64,000 bases of DNA from the NCBI GenBank assembly GCA_905221615.1, contig CAJNDT010004001.1, positions 1,582,474 to 1,646,473 of the forward strand. The letters are read 5' to 3'. Every line of letters begins with the position of its first letter. Positions within the stretch are counted from its first letter, which is position 1. The position numbers were made by a program, and so were the translations under genes. Positions 51,484 to 60,900 of the stretch are shown here, piece by piece. A model generated the notes under the pieces. The model saw only the letters and a list, made by a program, of their open reading frames with translations. It had not been told where the DNA came from and ran no database searches. This DNA comes from Symbiodinium sp. CCMP2592 (lineage: Eukaryota > Sar > Dinophyceae > Suessiales > Symbiodiniaceae).

Positions 51484-51591
51484 GAGGGTGTGGCCGCTCG
51501 GGTCTTCAAGCTTCGGGGTTTGTCACTTTATGCTTCTGCTTTGTATGACGTTGAAAAGATGCCGGAGCCCCTCAGCCTCATGTCCTCCTAA
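51484..51591 (+). CDS. Exon-like segment, likely C-terminal exon
   Basis: EGVAARVFKLRGLSLYASAL then YDVEKMPEPLSLMSS and TAA. It starts directly at the telomere tract (GTTCAGTTTTGAG). Unknown family. Confidence 0.42.
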   Translation, partial: EGVAARVFKLRGLSLYASALYDVEKMPEPLSLMSS

Positions 51592-51691
51592 CCGCAAAGT
51601 ACTAGGAATAACTCGCCTGGGTGCTAAGCCTATTCCCAAAACCCTATACCTAAACCCTACACCCTAAACCGCATCCAAGTATTAAAGACTC

Positions 51692-51775
51692 AACGCACGT
51701 GACCTCCAGAATTCCACGCAAGCCGCAGCGTCCCCCTCGTATGAGATGCTCGCCTGGGAAGCTCGCTCAAGTTGA
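51692..51775 (+). CDS. Exon-like segment
   Basis: NARDLQNSTQAAASPSYEML then AWEARSS and TGA. Short; unknown. Confidence 0.33.
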   Translation, partial: NARDLQNSTQAAASPSYEMLAWEARSS

Positions 51776-51803
51776 GGATTCAAGGGGCTGGTTAAGGGCA
51801 AAA

Positions 51804-51823
51804 TACGGTTGATGATGATGATG

Positions 51824-51857
<34 letters not shown>

Positions 51858-51858
51858 G

Positions 51859-51894
<36 letters not shown>

Positions 51895-51995
51895 TACATA
51901 TGTATAAATCCTGCAATACCTCAAGGACCCTAAACTATACGAAATGTTGTATGTTTCTTGATAGGGGTTATGCAGGATTTACATCATCAACCGTA
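51804..51995. mobile_element. MITE family B copy 6 with (TA)n growth inside
   Basis: Same TIRs (TACGGTTGATGATGATG and ACATCATCAACCGTA), but 192 bp long because a (TA)n/TATG tract (51825-51903) has grown at the AT part of the left arm. The second half (AATCCTGCAATACC to TGCAGGATTTACATC) is normal. Confidence 0.87.
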
Positions 51996-52179
51996 TTTTG
52001 GAGTTTGAGGACTTAGGGCCTTAGGGTTTCGGGTTTAGGCTTGAGGGTTTGAGGTTGAAGGTTGAGGCTATGGGATGCAGGGCTTTTGCTGTTTACGGCT
52101 GAGGGTTTAGAGTTTAAACATTAGGGTTCAGGTTGAAGGGTATGTGGTTTAGAGTCGAAGGTTTAGGCTTTTGTGTTCG

Positions 52180-52305
52180 CCCCGGGTGCCAACCTTTCAC
52201 GTGCAGGAAAGCCAGGATGTCAGCGGCAGCCATCTGTACTTTACCTATGCTGCCACATCTGAAAGACATCTGCAGGTTTCTGGCTTCGCTGCCTGCAACT
52301 CCTAG
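52180..52305 (+). CDS. Exon-like segment, unknown protein
   Basis: RVPTFHVQESQDVSGSHLYF then TYAATSERHLQVSGFAACNS and TAG. One of the most protein-like open stretches in the right half. A second short open stretch (NVDGQYGIGIGLCRLACMV) follows at 52347-52428. Confidence 0.43.
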   Translation, partial: PRVPTFHVQESQDVSGSHLYFTYAATSERHLQVSGFAACNS

Positions 52306-52520
52306 CCCGGCTCCCCAGGCCTCAAGTCCCTGTAAAAACCCTCAACCCGCAACAAATGTCGACGGCCAGTATGGTATCGGAATCGGACTTTGCAGATTAG
52401 CCTGCATGGTAAAAGGTGAACCCGCTTAGCTGGGTTCTTGTTAAGGAGCCTGGTTGAAAGTTGAAACGGCCCAAGCTTTGGATCTCTGGCAAATAATACG
52501 GTTTCCTTCTTATTATGGTA

Positions 52521-52628
52521 GTACGGGGCCTTAATAATTAGAATAGGGTTGTGGGGCCCATTATGCTATGATTATAATAAGGAAGCCCCAAAATAAATAG
52601 TATTGGTAATTATCTAGGCCCCTATATT
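52521..52628. mobile_element. Foldback element, family E
   Basis: GTACGGGGCCTTAATAATTA to GGTAATTATCTAGGCCCC, with GGGGCCCATTATGCTATG inside. Confidence 0.65.
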
Positions 52629-53091
52629 AATTTAAATTAAGTTCCCTAACAAGGACCCAGCTTCAGGCTACTGCGAACCAGGGGCTCTCTTGAACTCTAT
52701 ATGCCCCAAACCCGAGATGCCTTCCAAAGCCGATTCTAGGGTTCTAGGGTTTAGGGTTTAGGACCCTGCATGCCTTCCGAAGCCGGATTCTGATCGTTGA
52801 AGCTGCATTGAATGCTCAAACCCTGCCTTCGCAGACCAGTTCTGCATGACCCAGGAGCAAGTTTGAACCTACAGCCCAAGCCCTGGACACCTCAACCCTA
52901 CTGAAACGCAAGGTGCCGCACACTCCTTCGAGACAAAACCCTAAGCACTGTGAAATCCAAAAGCCCTTTCAACAAAAATGGTCGCAGTCATCAAAACCTT
53001 AGCAACAAGCCTACGGCCCTACCACCAAGTACAGACCCGATAACCCCAAAAGCTCTATAAAAAAAAGATAACCCAAACCCTTGCCGTAGTA

Positions 53092-53213
53092 AACCCGGAC
53101 AGAGTCCTGGCACAGTCACTACACTGCACGGAACTCTCTGCAGCCCTTGCACTACCCCTCAACCCTACAGTCCTCCGCCCCAAAGACCACAAGCCAGCGC
53201 TAAAAACCGAAAT
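53092..53213 (+). CDS. Exon-like segment running into a palindrome
   Basis: NPDRVLAQSLHCTELSAALA then LPLNPTVLRPKDHKPALK. The frame stays open through foldback K, which suggests chance or a young insertion. Unknown. Confidence 0.33.
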
Positions 53214-53330
53214 CCCAGAGAGCCCAATACCCTGTATAAAATCAAGGAGCATACCTCAAATTATAAGGGGATTCACATTTTATGATTTAAGCTCTATATG
53301 CCTTAATTCGGGGGTATTGGGCTCTCTGGG
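53214..53330. mobile_element. Foldback element, family K
   Basis: Arms CCCAGAGAGCCCAATACC and GGTATTGGGCTCTCTGGG pair perfectly, 117 bp. Inner blocks AAGGAGCATACC and GCTCTATATGCCTT pair partly. Single copy here. Confidence 0.8.
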
Positions 53331-53345
53331 AACCCCTCATCTCCA

Positions 53346-53472
53346 GACTCCTTCAACCCTAAACCCTAAAACCCTAAACCCTAAACCCTAAACCTTAAAC
53401 CCTAAACCCTAAGACTCCAAACCCTAAGCCCTAAACCCTAAAACTCCAAACCCTAAACCCTAAACCCTGCAC
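53346..53472. repeat. Interstitial telomere tract
   Basis: CCCTAAA units with AAACTCC and CCTTAAA interruptions, C-strand orientation. Confidence 0.9.
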
Positions 53473-53672
53473 CCCCCCAAGCAAGGCCCGAGCCAGCTTG
53501 GAGAGGGCCAGGTGTGTGGCAGCCATTGGCCCAGGCCTTTATTCCCACTCAGAGTCTCTGGGCTTCCAGAGTTTTAGGAGTTTAGGGTCTAATGTGGAAT
53601 CCTAAACAGCTACCAATATTATTCCTTGGGGTTCCTTTCTATAGTTCTAGTATAAAGGGTCCCGGGTGGTCT

Positions 53673-53785
53673 TATGTGGGGGTTTCCTAAAACAGTGGAC
53701 CCTAAAACAGTACCCTAAACAGTCGGATCCCTATCATAAGGACCCCTAAGTAAGGTACCCCTACATATTCGGAAACTCTCATGTA
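53673..53785. mobile_element. Foldback element, family D (diverged)
   Basis: TATGTGGGGGTTTCCTAAA to TTCGGAAACTCTCATGTA; centre CAGTCGGATCCCTATCATAAG. Confidence 0.75.
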
Positions 53786-53984
53786 GGAACTTGATTAAGA
53801 AACCTTGAGTCTGTATTAGGGCTCTCTATATGGATTAGGGTTTAGGGGGTTTCGGGTCCGCAATGTATTTAGGTTCTACGGCCAAGGCTTTCTTCATGAG
53901 GTTCCTAGATTAGAGATTCATGGCTTTAAGGGTTTAAGGGGTTAGGGTTGCTTGCGGTTTCTGGGCTTCACGTATTTGTGGGCT

Positions 53985-54098
53985 TACTTGGAGGTTCATG
54001 GGAAGTTACAAGTGGAGTTATAAGTCCCCCAATACGGGTTATAGTTATAGTTACCTTACTTATAGCCCCACTTATAACTACCCCTGAACCTCGAAGTA
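53985..54098. mobile_element. Foldback MITE, family C (lacks GACTTAGTAA)
   Basis: TACTTGGAGGTTCATGGGAA to CCCCTGAACCTCGAAGTA. Both arms have lost the GACTTAGTAA/TTACTAAGTC block at the same place, again showing that the arms track each other. Confidence 0.78.
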
Positions 54099-54304
54099 AT
54101 TTTAGGGGTCTCAACCTTTCAATAGGGTCTTTTGGTAGGGACTATGAGATAGTTGCCTTGCGTTGCCGGGCTTCGGAATGCTACAAGTTCAAGACCTAGG
54201 CCTAGGGTCTAGGTTGGTGGGTTTAGGCAGCTCTTGTCAGACCAGAAACTTACATATGTCTTCTGTAAACTTGTCTATTGTTTATCTTCAGTGAGCCCCA
54301 CGGC

Positions 54305-54405
54305 CTAAACCCTAAACCCTAAACCCTAAACCCTAAACCCTAAACCCTAAACCCTAAACCCTAAACCCTAAACCCTAAACCCTAAACCCACAACCCTAAA
54401 CCCTT
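54305..54405. repeat. Interstitial telomere tract, 13 or more perfect units
   Basis: Longest uninterrupted CCCTAAA run outside the telomere itself, C-strand orientation. Its purity suggests a recent origin. Confidence 0.95.
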
Positions 54406-54878
54406 TGAAGCCGCCAACACAAAGGAGTCATGCCGACCTCGGGAGGCCAACCCATACGCTGCCAGCTTCTTTGCTCACCTAGACCCCCAAAGTAGGTAAA
54501 ATAACTACCTTAATTGGGGTTATAAGTAGTTATAAGTATAGTTACCCTAATCATAGCTCTACCTAGACCCCCAAAAGTAGGTAAAACGATGGCCCAAAAC
54601 CTACAAAAGGCTATTATTCTACATACTTTTGGGGTCCAGGCAATTCACACATTCAAGAATTGCACATCCTCGTCTTCCAGCGGCATGCGCAGTGCAAAGC
54701 AGGCGACTGCCTCACGGGCTCTCGGATGTTCGGCCAGCCAGAAGGGTTGGTCCGCACTTTGCGACTTCCCCTGGCCTCTCTGCTGGCAGTGCCCAGCATG
54801 AGTTTCTTAGCATTCTCCAAGTCATGTTGGAGGAGCTGTGGCCAAGTCCGGTCATGCCACATCTCGTACCTGCAGTAG

Positions 54879-55013
54879 TTGCCCATCCGAAAGAGAGTCG
54901 AAGAAGACGAAGAAGAGCTGGAGGTAATCCGAGCTGACCGAGAGCGACTATGGAGCCTCATGATGCCTCGCTGGGCCGCCGGGCCCGACGAGGAAGGCTC
55001 AAGGTTGCTTTAG
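54879..55013 (+). CDS. Exon-like segment, charged C-terminal exon
   Basis: After GCAGTAG the frame reads LPIRKRVEEDEEELEVIRAD then RERLWSLMMPRWAAGPDEEG and ends in a TAG at 55011-55013. Acidic/basic helix, coiled-coil-like. The same frame upstream (54660-54875) is also open and ends at the TAG at 54876-54878. So either that is an intron end (AG acceptor inside GCAGTAG) or the gene carries a stop. Confidence 0.42.
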   Translation: MPIRKRVEEDEEELEVIRADRERLWSLMMPRWAAGPDEEGSRLL

Positions 55014-55057
55014 TGTGTGACTTGTGGGCGGAGGGGGTAGGATTTAGGATGTAGGTT

Positions 55058-55267
55058 GTGATGCATATGTTGCCTGAGTGTTCTCTGCGTTTCCAAGAGC
55101 GCCCATATCTATTGCGGCCATTATGTAGAGATGGTCTTTTGGGACCTAATTCCATAATGGTAGTACATATTAAAGACCCTCTATATTATGCGTATTTGAA
55201 GGATCTTGGTTGTTGCTTGGACGAAGCTGTTGGTGGCATGGGGCTTCTTCAGGGGTTTAAGCTTTAG
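55058..55267 (+). CDS. Possible coding segment, unknown protein
   Basis: 69 codons, ECSLRFQERPYLLRPLCRDG then LKDLGCCLDEAVGGMGLLQ. The middle includes AT-rich TATATTATGCG that may be a small insertion. Confidence 0.33.
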   Translation: MMHMLPECSLRFQERPYLLRPLCRDGLLGPNSIMVVHIKDPLYYAYLKDLGCCLDEAVGGMGLLQGFKL

Positions 55268-55371
55268 GCTTCCGATTCGGCGCGCTAGACTTCTAGAATT
55301 CATAGGTTTAGCATCTTGTGGTTTGTGTTTGAGGTTTAGAGTTTGAACCTTGACCCTTGACTTGCTCCAGA

Positions 55372-55457
55372 TACGACTGTTGATGATATAAATCCTGCAT
55401 GACTTAAGGAGTATATTTCTTGATATGGGCAATGCAGGATTGACACCATCAACCGTA
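55372..55457. mobile_element. MITE family B copy 7 (shortened)
   Basis: TACGACTGTTGATGATATAA to ACACCATCAACCGTA, 86 bp; about 20 central bases are missing. Confidence 0.75.
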
Positions 55458-55579
55458 GTACCCTTTAAAGGAGCCCTCTAGAACCCCTATAGTACCCTTT
55501 AAAGGAGCCGGGTTTCGCGAACATTTCTAGGGTGTGTCCTGTGGGGCTTGGGGCTTAGTCGTTTAGACTTCGGAAGCTT

Positions 55580-55735
55580 CGGGGTCAGTGTTTAGGGTTT
55601 AGGGGTTTAGGGGTTGAGGGGTTTAGGGGTTGAGGGGTTTAGGGGTTTAGGGCTTCAGGGGTTTAGGGGTTCAGGGTTTCGGGGTTTAGGGGTTTAGGGG
55701 TTTAGGGGTTCAGGGGATTAGGGGATTAGGGTTTA
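55580..55735. repeat. Interstitial tract of TTTAGGGG (eight-base) units
   Basis: About 18 units of TTTAGGGG with TTGAGGGG and TTCAGGGG variants. Most other tracts here are TTTAGGG; this one follows the CCCCTAAA variant present at the telomere (bases 10-40, 85-150). Confidence 0.9.
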
Positions 55736-55874
55736 GGCTCGTACCCGTTGTACTGTTTTTGATTAACCAGTGTTATGGTCAGAATCCCAGAAGATGGAAT
55801 TGGTTCACCGAGAAAGGAACTACAATGGAGACTCTGGCTAGTGTTTTGGGTTTAGGCTTCAAAGGGCCTAATGC

Positions 55875-56158
55875 CTCCGGATTCCCGTAGAACGAGCAAG
55901 CCTGAGCAACGTGGGCTCTGAGGTTGCCGGGAAGAAATGCGTAGGGATAGCTTATGCATTGAATCAGAGGTTTCGGGTTTAGGGTTTGGGTTCATCTATG
56001 GATCCCAGAACACTCTACCTCACTCACGTAATAAGGATTCTATTCAGGGCCTTCTTGCAACTACTCTCGAAGTCTATGACCTTCTGCCGGCTATTCGAAA
56101 CCCCGCGGCGCACTTGCCACACTGTAGGAAGACTGAGGAAGGGATTAAAAGCATCTAG
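55875..56158 (+). CDS. Two-exon gene end, unknown protein
   Basis: Exon 1 (55875 to about 55970): LRIPVERASLSNVGSEVAGK then KCVGIAYALNQ, ending CAGAG|GTTTCG. Exon 2 ends at a TAG (56156-56158) and reads NTLPHSRNKDSIQGLLATTL then YDLLPAIRNPAAHLPHC. Between them only about 50 bases of GGGTTTAGGGTTTGGG-type sequence remain, so telomere-like DNA seems to be the intron. The phase at the joint is uncertain; a second open frame (ending at 56171) also fits a GT-AG intron. Confidence 0.43.
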
Positions 56159-56464
56159 CCGGATCTACTGAGTTGAGGTTTGAGTGCACAACGTTCGAGG
56201 TTCGGGTTTGGTTTGATCTTACCTTTACCTGTAACCCCCACAAACCTACAAACTAGTAGGTTATGATCTCATAATTGCAAGGTAGACCCCTCCAAACACG
56301 AAGTACACTTGTGTACAACAGGGTACAAATCGGCATAAAGTCCCTCCGGACCTATAAGTATGCTACGACATCGTAATCTAAGCGCTTGTAAGTGCGAGGC
56401 CCCTCCAGATGGAAGGCAGCACTCGCCGCCGCCACGAGGCCCCTCTCGGTTTCGCATTATGGGC

Positions 56465-56540
56465 TATAGGGTACAGGGTTTAGGGTTCAGGGTTTAGGGT
56501 TCAGGGTTTAGGGTTCAGGGGTATAGGGTTTAGGACTTGC
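56465..56540. repeat. Interstitial telomere tract
   Basis: Alternating TTTAGGG and TTCAGGG units, a regular 14-base pattern. Confidence 0.88.
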
Positions 56541-56584
56541 ACTAAAGGGCTTTCGGTTTAGCGTCTTGGGGTCGCGGGCGCAGG

Positions 56585-56667
56585 GCCTTGAATTGTCGGG
56601 TGTGCAATCGGCCAGGGAAGGTGATGATGCCGGTGTCTGCCGATATGGCTGTTGTCAAACTTTACAG
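56585..56667 (+). CDS. Exon-like segment
   Basis: LNCRVCNRPGKVMMPVSADM then AVVKLYR up to TTTACAG. CxxC at its start. Unknown; flanks are telomere-like. Confidence 0.33.
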
Positions 56668-56932
56668 AACCCTTATAGCCCACTCTAGAACCTTAAACCA
56701 AACCCTAAACATCCCAAAACCCTCCAAACTGCGAAACACAAAAATCCCGAAACCGTCCAAACTCACAAAACACAGCCCCTTGCAAATCCCCATGAAAGCC
56801 TAGGGACCTATATTATGAACCTGCCCACAACCAACATATAGAGCCGCTCGAAGCCCACCCGAAACCCTAACCCGAAGCCCTCAGCCCTGAAACCTCAAGC
56901 CTTAAACATGCTTTAGCTCCGCAAACCTCACA

Positions 56933-56971
56933 ATGACGACGACGACGACTACTACTACCACCACCACCACG

Positions 56972-57044
<73 letters not shown>

Positions 57045-57045
57045 T
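56933..57045. repeat. (CTA)n / (GAC)n microsatellite
   Basis: GACGACGACGACTACTAC then a long CTA run. Poly-Thr and poly-Val frames are by-products. Confidence 0.95.
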
Positions 57046-57047
57046 AC

Positions 57048-57130
57048 GACTCTGCCTGAAGACCGCTCTCGGGGCCATGTGCAGGGCGTTTGGACCGTCC
57101 AGCATCAGGAAAGCCCTGGCCTCGCCGAGA
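57048..57130 (+). CDS. Possible exon-like segment
   Basis: LCLKTALGAMCRAFGPSSIR then KALASPR between the microsatellite and the AAAGGGTACTATAGGGG modules. Short, unknown. Confidence 0.27.
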
Positions 57131-57262
57131 TCCCCCCCCTTAAAGGGTACTATAGGGGTTCTATAGGACCTCCTTTAAAAGGGTACTTTGGGGGTTCAAT
57201 AGGGGTTCCTTTAAAAGGGTACTAGAAACTTCATGAGGCCGAGATCCCCCTTTAAAGGGTAC

Positions 57263-57277
57263 TACGGTTGATGATGA

Positions 57278-57312
<35 letters not shown>

Positions 57313-57406
57313 GTATATATCCTGCATTACCCATAATAAGGAATATACCATAATTCCCATAGTTTTGGGCCCGTAAGGTATTGCAGGGCTTATATCATCA
57401 ACCGTA
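57263..57406. mobile_element. MITE family B copy 8 with (TA)n growth
   Basis: TACGGTTGATGATGATATAT to TATATCATCAACCGTA; 144 bp, with about 40 bases of TA/TATG inserted in the same arm position as the 51.8-kb copy. Confidence 0.87.
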
Positions 57407-57409
57407 TAG

Positions 57410-57904
57410 GGGCTCCTTTAAAAGGGTACTAGAAACTTCATCGCCGCTTTTTTGGGGGGGCTTAGGGTTGCTATAGGGGCTCCTTCAAACGGATCTATAA
57501 GGGATCCTTTAAAGGGGGCGAGAGGTCGAGGGTTTACTATAGGGGTTTGTAGAATTCTGCCCCTAGGACCCCTCTTGAGTTTTCAGACTTGTGTCTTTCG
57601 CTGCGTTTGGCCCGTAGGCTTGGCTTCGGAATGTATGCCTTGGGTCACGACTTTTACACAGCGTAAGTCTTTCAAGGTAGCGTCAACTAGACAAGTGCGT
57701 AATCGCACGTTTGCTAGGACCTACGTACTTTCGTTGCTGTGTTGCGAAAAGGTTAGGAGCGTGCGAGGGTTCATGGGCCACCGGTGAGTGGCGAAGGCCT
57801 GGAGACCTCCAATCTTTATCGAGCACAAATCGAGAAGTGTACCATCTTTATCCTGGAACTGGGACTCTTGAGGACTCCTATCTGTTCTTTGGATTCTATA
57901 GGTT
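57410..57904. other. Region upstream of the copia Gag; LTR expected here
   Basis: No long repeat or clear tRNA-primer site can be assigned because the partner LTR lies outside the window. From about 57540 the sequence stops being telomere-like or MITE-like, so the element's 5' LTR and leader probably lie within 57540-57904. Confidence 0.4.
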
Positions 57905-60900
57905 ATGAGTTCCCAAGACGCTCCCTCGCGGAACTCTGGGAGCATGGAAGGGGCTCAGGCAAGTGAGAGACTTGCAGAGAGCTCTGGGAATGCAGGGCTG
58001 CTGAGTGGCTATGGGGCTGTTCAGGCAGCAGTGACGTCTACTTCGGGGAGCTTCTCTGGAAGGGCTGTTGAAGGTTCAGTTCAGGAGGGTCAGACCGAAG
58101 TTCCGGATGTCGTTGTGGAAGGGCCTGTAGTGGGCCAGACGGATATGCCTCAGGCCACCAGTGGCATGAGTACAGAGGCCCCTCCGAGCGGTGCTGCTGC
58201 GGATTCGGGAAGTTCCTCTGGCAGGGATGTTTTTTATTCAGCTGGAAGGACGACGCCGCAAGACACTGCTCAGGTTGCTCAGATGATTCAGGTCCAAGGA
58301 CAACCACAGCTGTTTGGACCGGAAGCCAACTTCCGGCTGGCGCAACTGGAAAGGGAAGCCCCTCACTTGTATGGAGGCGGGATCCCTATGACTTCAGGAG
58401 CAGCCAGATCGGACTCTTCTGGGTTCAGCGCTGGGGAGATTCAGGCAGAGGTTCATCGGCAGCTTGAGCTTGTTCGGAGGGAGCATGCACTTCAGATGAG
58501 AGCATTGGCAGCAGAGAATGAAGCCTTGAGGAATAGGTCTCTGCTGTTTGAGGGCCGAAGGCCTGTACAGGTAGAATCCTCTGGTGCGGGTTGGGGAAAT
58601 CAGGCCGCGAAGGTGATGGAGTGGTTTGGTTTAGGGCAGGGTGCGTTCCCGTCGTTCGTGCCGAGAAACCCTAACCCCGTAAGTCCTGGCACGAATCCTC
58701 TTGGACCGCAGGCCTCAGGAGATGCCCAGGTCCTTCTTCAGGGCACGGGTCACCCTGTGACCTCGGGGGCATGCAAGCGGCAGGTGTGCATTCAGGTCAG
58801 GTGCCAATGCAAGGTGCACTACCACAGGCTTCAGGTGTGCAGTCAGGCGTGCTGATGCAAGGTGCACTACCACAGGCTTCAGGTGTGCAGTCAGGCGTGC
58901 TGATGCAAGGTGCACTACCACAGGCTTCAGGCGTGCAGTCAGGTGTGCCGATGCAAGGTGCACTACCACAGGCTTCAGGGGCGCAGTCAGGTGTGCCGAT
59001 GCAAGGTGCACTACCGCAGGCTTCAGGTGTGCAGTCAGGCGTGCCGATGCAAGGTGCACTTCCGCAGGCTTCAGGTGTGCAGTCAGGCTTTCTGATGCAA
59101 GGTGCACTACCGCAGGCTTCAGGTGTGCAGTCAGGTCCACTGATGCAAGGTGCACTTCCGCAGGCTTCAGGTGTGCAGTCAGGTCCACCGATGCAAGGAG
59201 CACTTCCGCAGGCTTCAGGTGTGCAGTCAGGTCAGATGTTGCACACAGGTGCACTTCCGCAGGCTTCAGGTGTGCCACCAGGTTCCTCCGCTGAGGCCTC
59301 GAGTGCCCAGCAACAGTGGCCTTGGCATGGCTTGTTCCAGAGAGCGTGGGATGCCAGTGGAGTCAATCAAGGACTTGGATCGTCAGGTCTCTCTCCAGAT
59401 GCAGCTGGCATTCTGGCAGGTCTCCAGGCTTTGGTGTCTCAGCAGAACGGAAGTTCGTCTCCGACTGAAGGGAAGGCGGAACAGGTGAAACACTCTTGGT
59501 CGGAGCTTCCGAAGCTTCCAGAGCTAGGACCTGAGTCCTCCCTTGCGTTTTCGGACTGGCTTCACCTAGTCGCCCCACTGGTCGAGGACATGTCAGCCAC
59601 GAGTGCTCAGTACTGGGCCCTTCTCACGCGAGAGGCCGAAGAGGTTTACCGAAGGTACCTAGCTAGTGACCCCATGGGCAGGATTTCACTGAATCCAGTG
59701 GAAACCCCGGAGCTTAAGTCCCCGGTTTGGTCCAGACTCGCCAAGCGCTTGGAGGCTCTTTTGATCACGGCAGCTCCGAAGCAGGTGCGCGAAGAGTTGG
59801 TCCAGAGCCGACTCAAGTCTCCACTTCACCTTCTCTACCGCCTTCATGTGCTGTACGCCCCGGGAGGTGTACAAGAGAGGGAGCACGCCCTGCGCAGCCT
59901 CCAGCACACGAGCTCCGCTACCACTCCCCAGGCCGCTCTGGATGCGCTCCGCCAATGGAGACGGTGGCTCTCTAGGACCGAGGCCCTTGGAGGTTCGTTG
60001 CCCGACCCGGTGATCCTTATCAAAGCACTGCTGAACATAGTGAAGACTGTGCTGGAGGGCAATGCTGAGGTGCAGTTTAGAATGGGACTTGTGAAGGCAG
60101 CCCTGAGAGCTGAGACGGCCCCTACCGTCGCAGTGGTCCACCAGCTCCATGCGGCCTTGCTCTCTGAGGTGGAAGGCCTAGCTAGGACTCAGACCTTGAA
60201 GCCGAAGGCGACTCCCTCTGCAGCCGCAGTGAATGTTCCTGAGGTGCCAGCTGCAAACCCAAGGGCATCATCGGTTTCCCAAGGAAAAGGCTCTGGGAAG
60301 TCAGAGTCCTCTGGAGGCCGGACAGCAGACACCACAATCACTGTCCCTCAAGGTGCCTGCAGGTTCTATGTCCAAGGCATTGGGTGTAACAGGGGTGATA
60401 AGTGCCGCAACGCCCACAATTGGCAAGACATCCCCAGTAAGGATAAGAAGTCCAGGTGTATGTCGTGTGGTGGCACCGGCCACCAAAAGGCGTCATGCCC
60501 GCATGCTTCAGGAGGTTCAGGCCCGCCGAAGGCTCCGAACCCAGCTCCCCCTCGAAGAGCTGACAAACCCGAGAGGCCCAAGGCAGCAGCAGTGGCGGCC
60601 CAGGTTGCAACCGCTCAAGACGCCAATTCGAGCCAGGTCCAGGCCCTCTTGGATGATGCGGCGAAGGTTTTGAAGGCCATACAAGCGCCAGGGAGCCAGG
60701 TGAGGGATCCACCCGTTGCACCGAGGGCGGAGGCAGCAACACCAAAGGCGGCTCCAGTGCTTCAAGGAACCCCTGTGACGGTGGCCACTCTCCAGAGTCA
60801 CTTGGATGCCATTCGGCAGGCCATCCCAGAGGTCCAGCAGACTTCTGAGAAGCCTTCGATCAAGGCCATTGCAAGCTTGGCCATGCCCTTGGAGGAGGAA

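Noticed and set aside
12793-54878. Reassigned TAG codon (three in-frame TAGs at 12793, 48194 and 54876)
   Set aside because: TAG ends the ubiquitin-like-gene neighbours and several exon-like frames normally, and the 54876 case is explained by an AG acceptor. Too few cases; decay is simpler.
57410-57904. 5' LTR and primer-binding site of the copia element
   Set aside because: Without the 3' LTR in the window neither edge can be proved, and no convincing tRNA-complementary stretch was seen.
58715-59278. 187-codon minus-strand frame with LTAHLKPAEVHLAS repeats
   Set aside because: Antisense shadow of the 48-bp Gag repeat.
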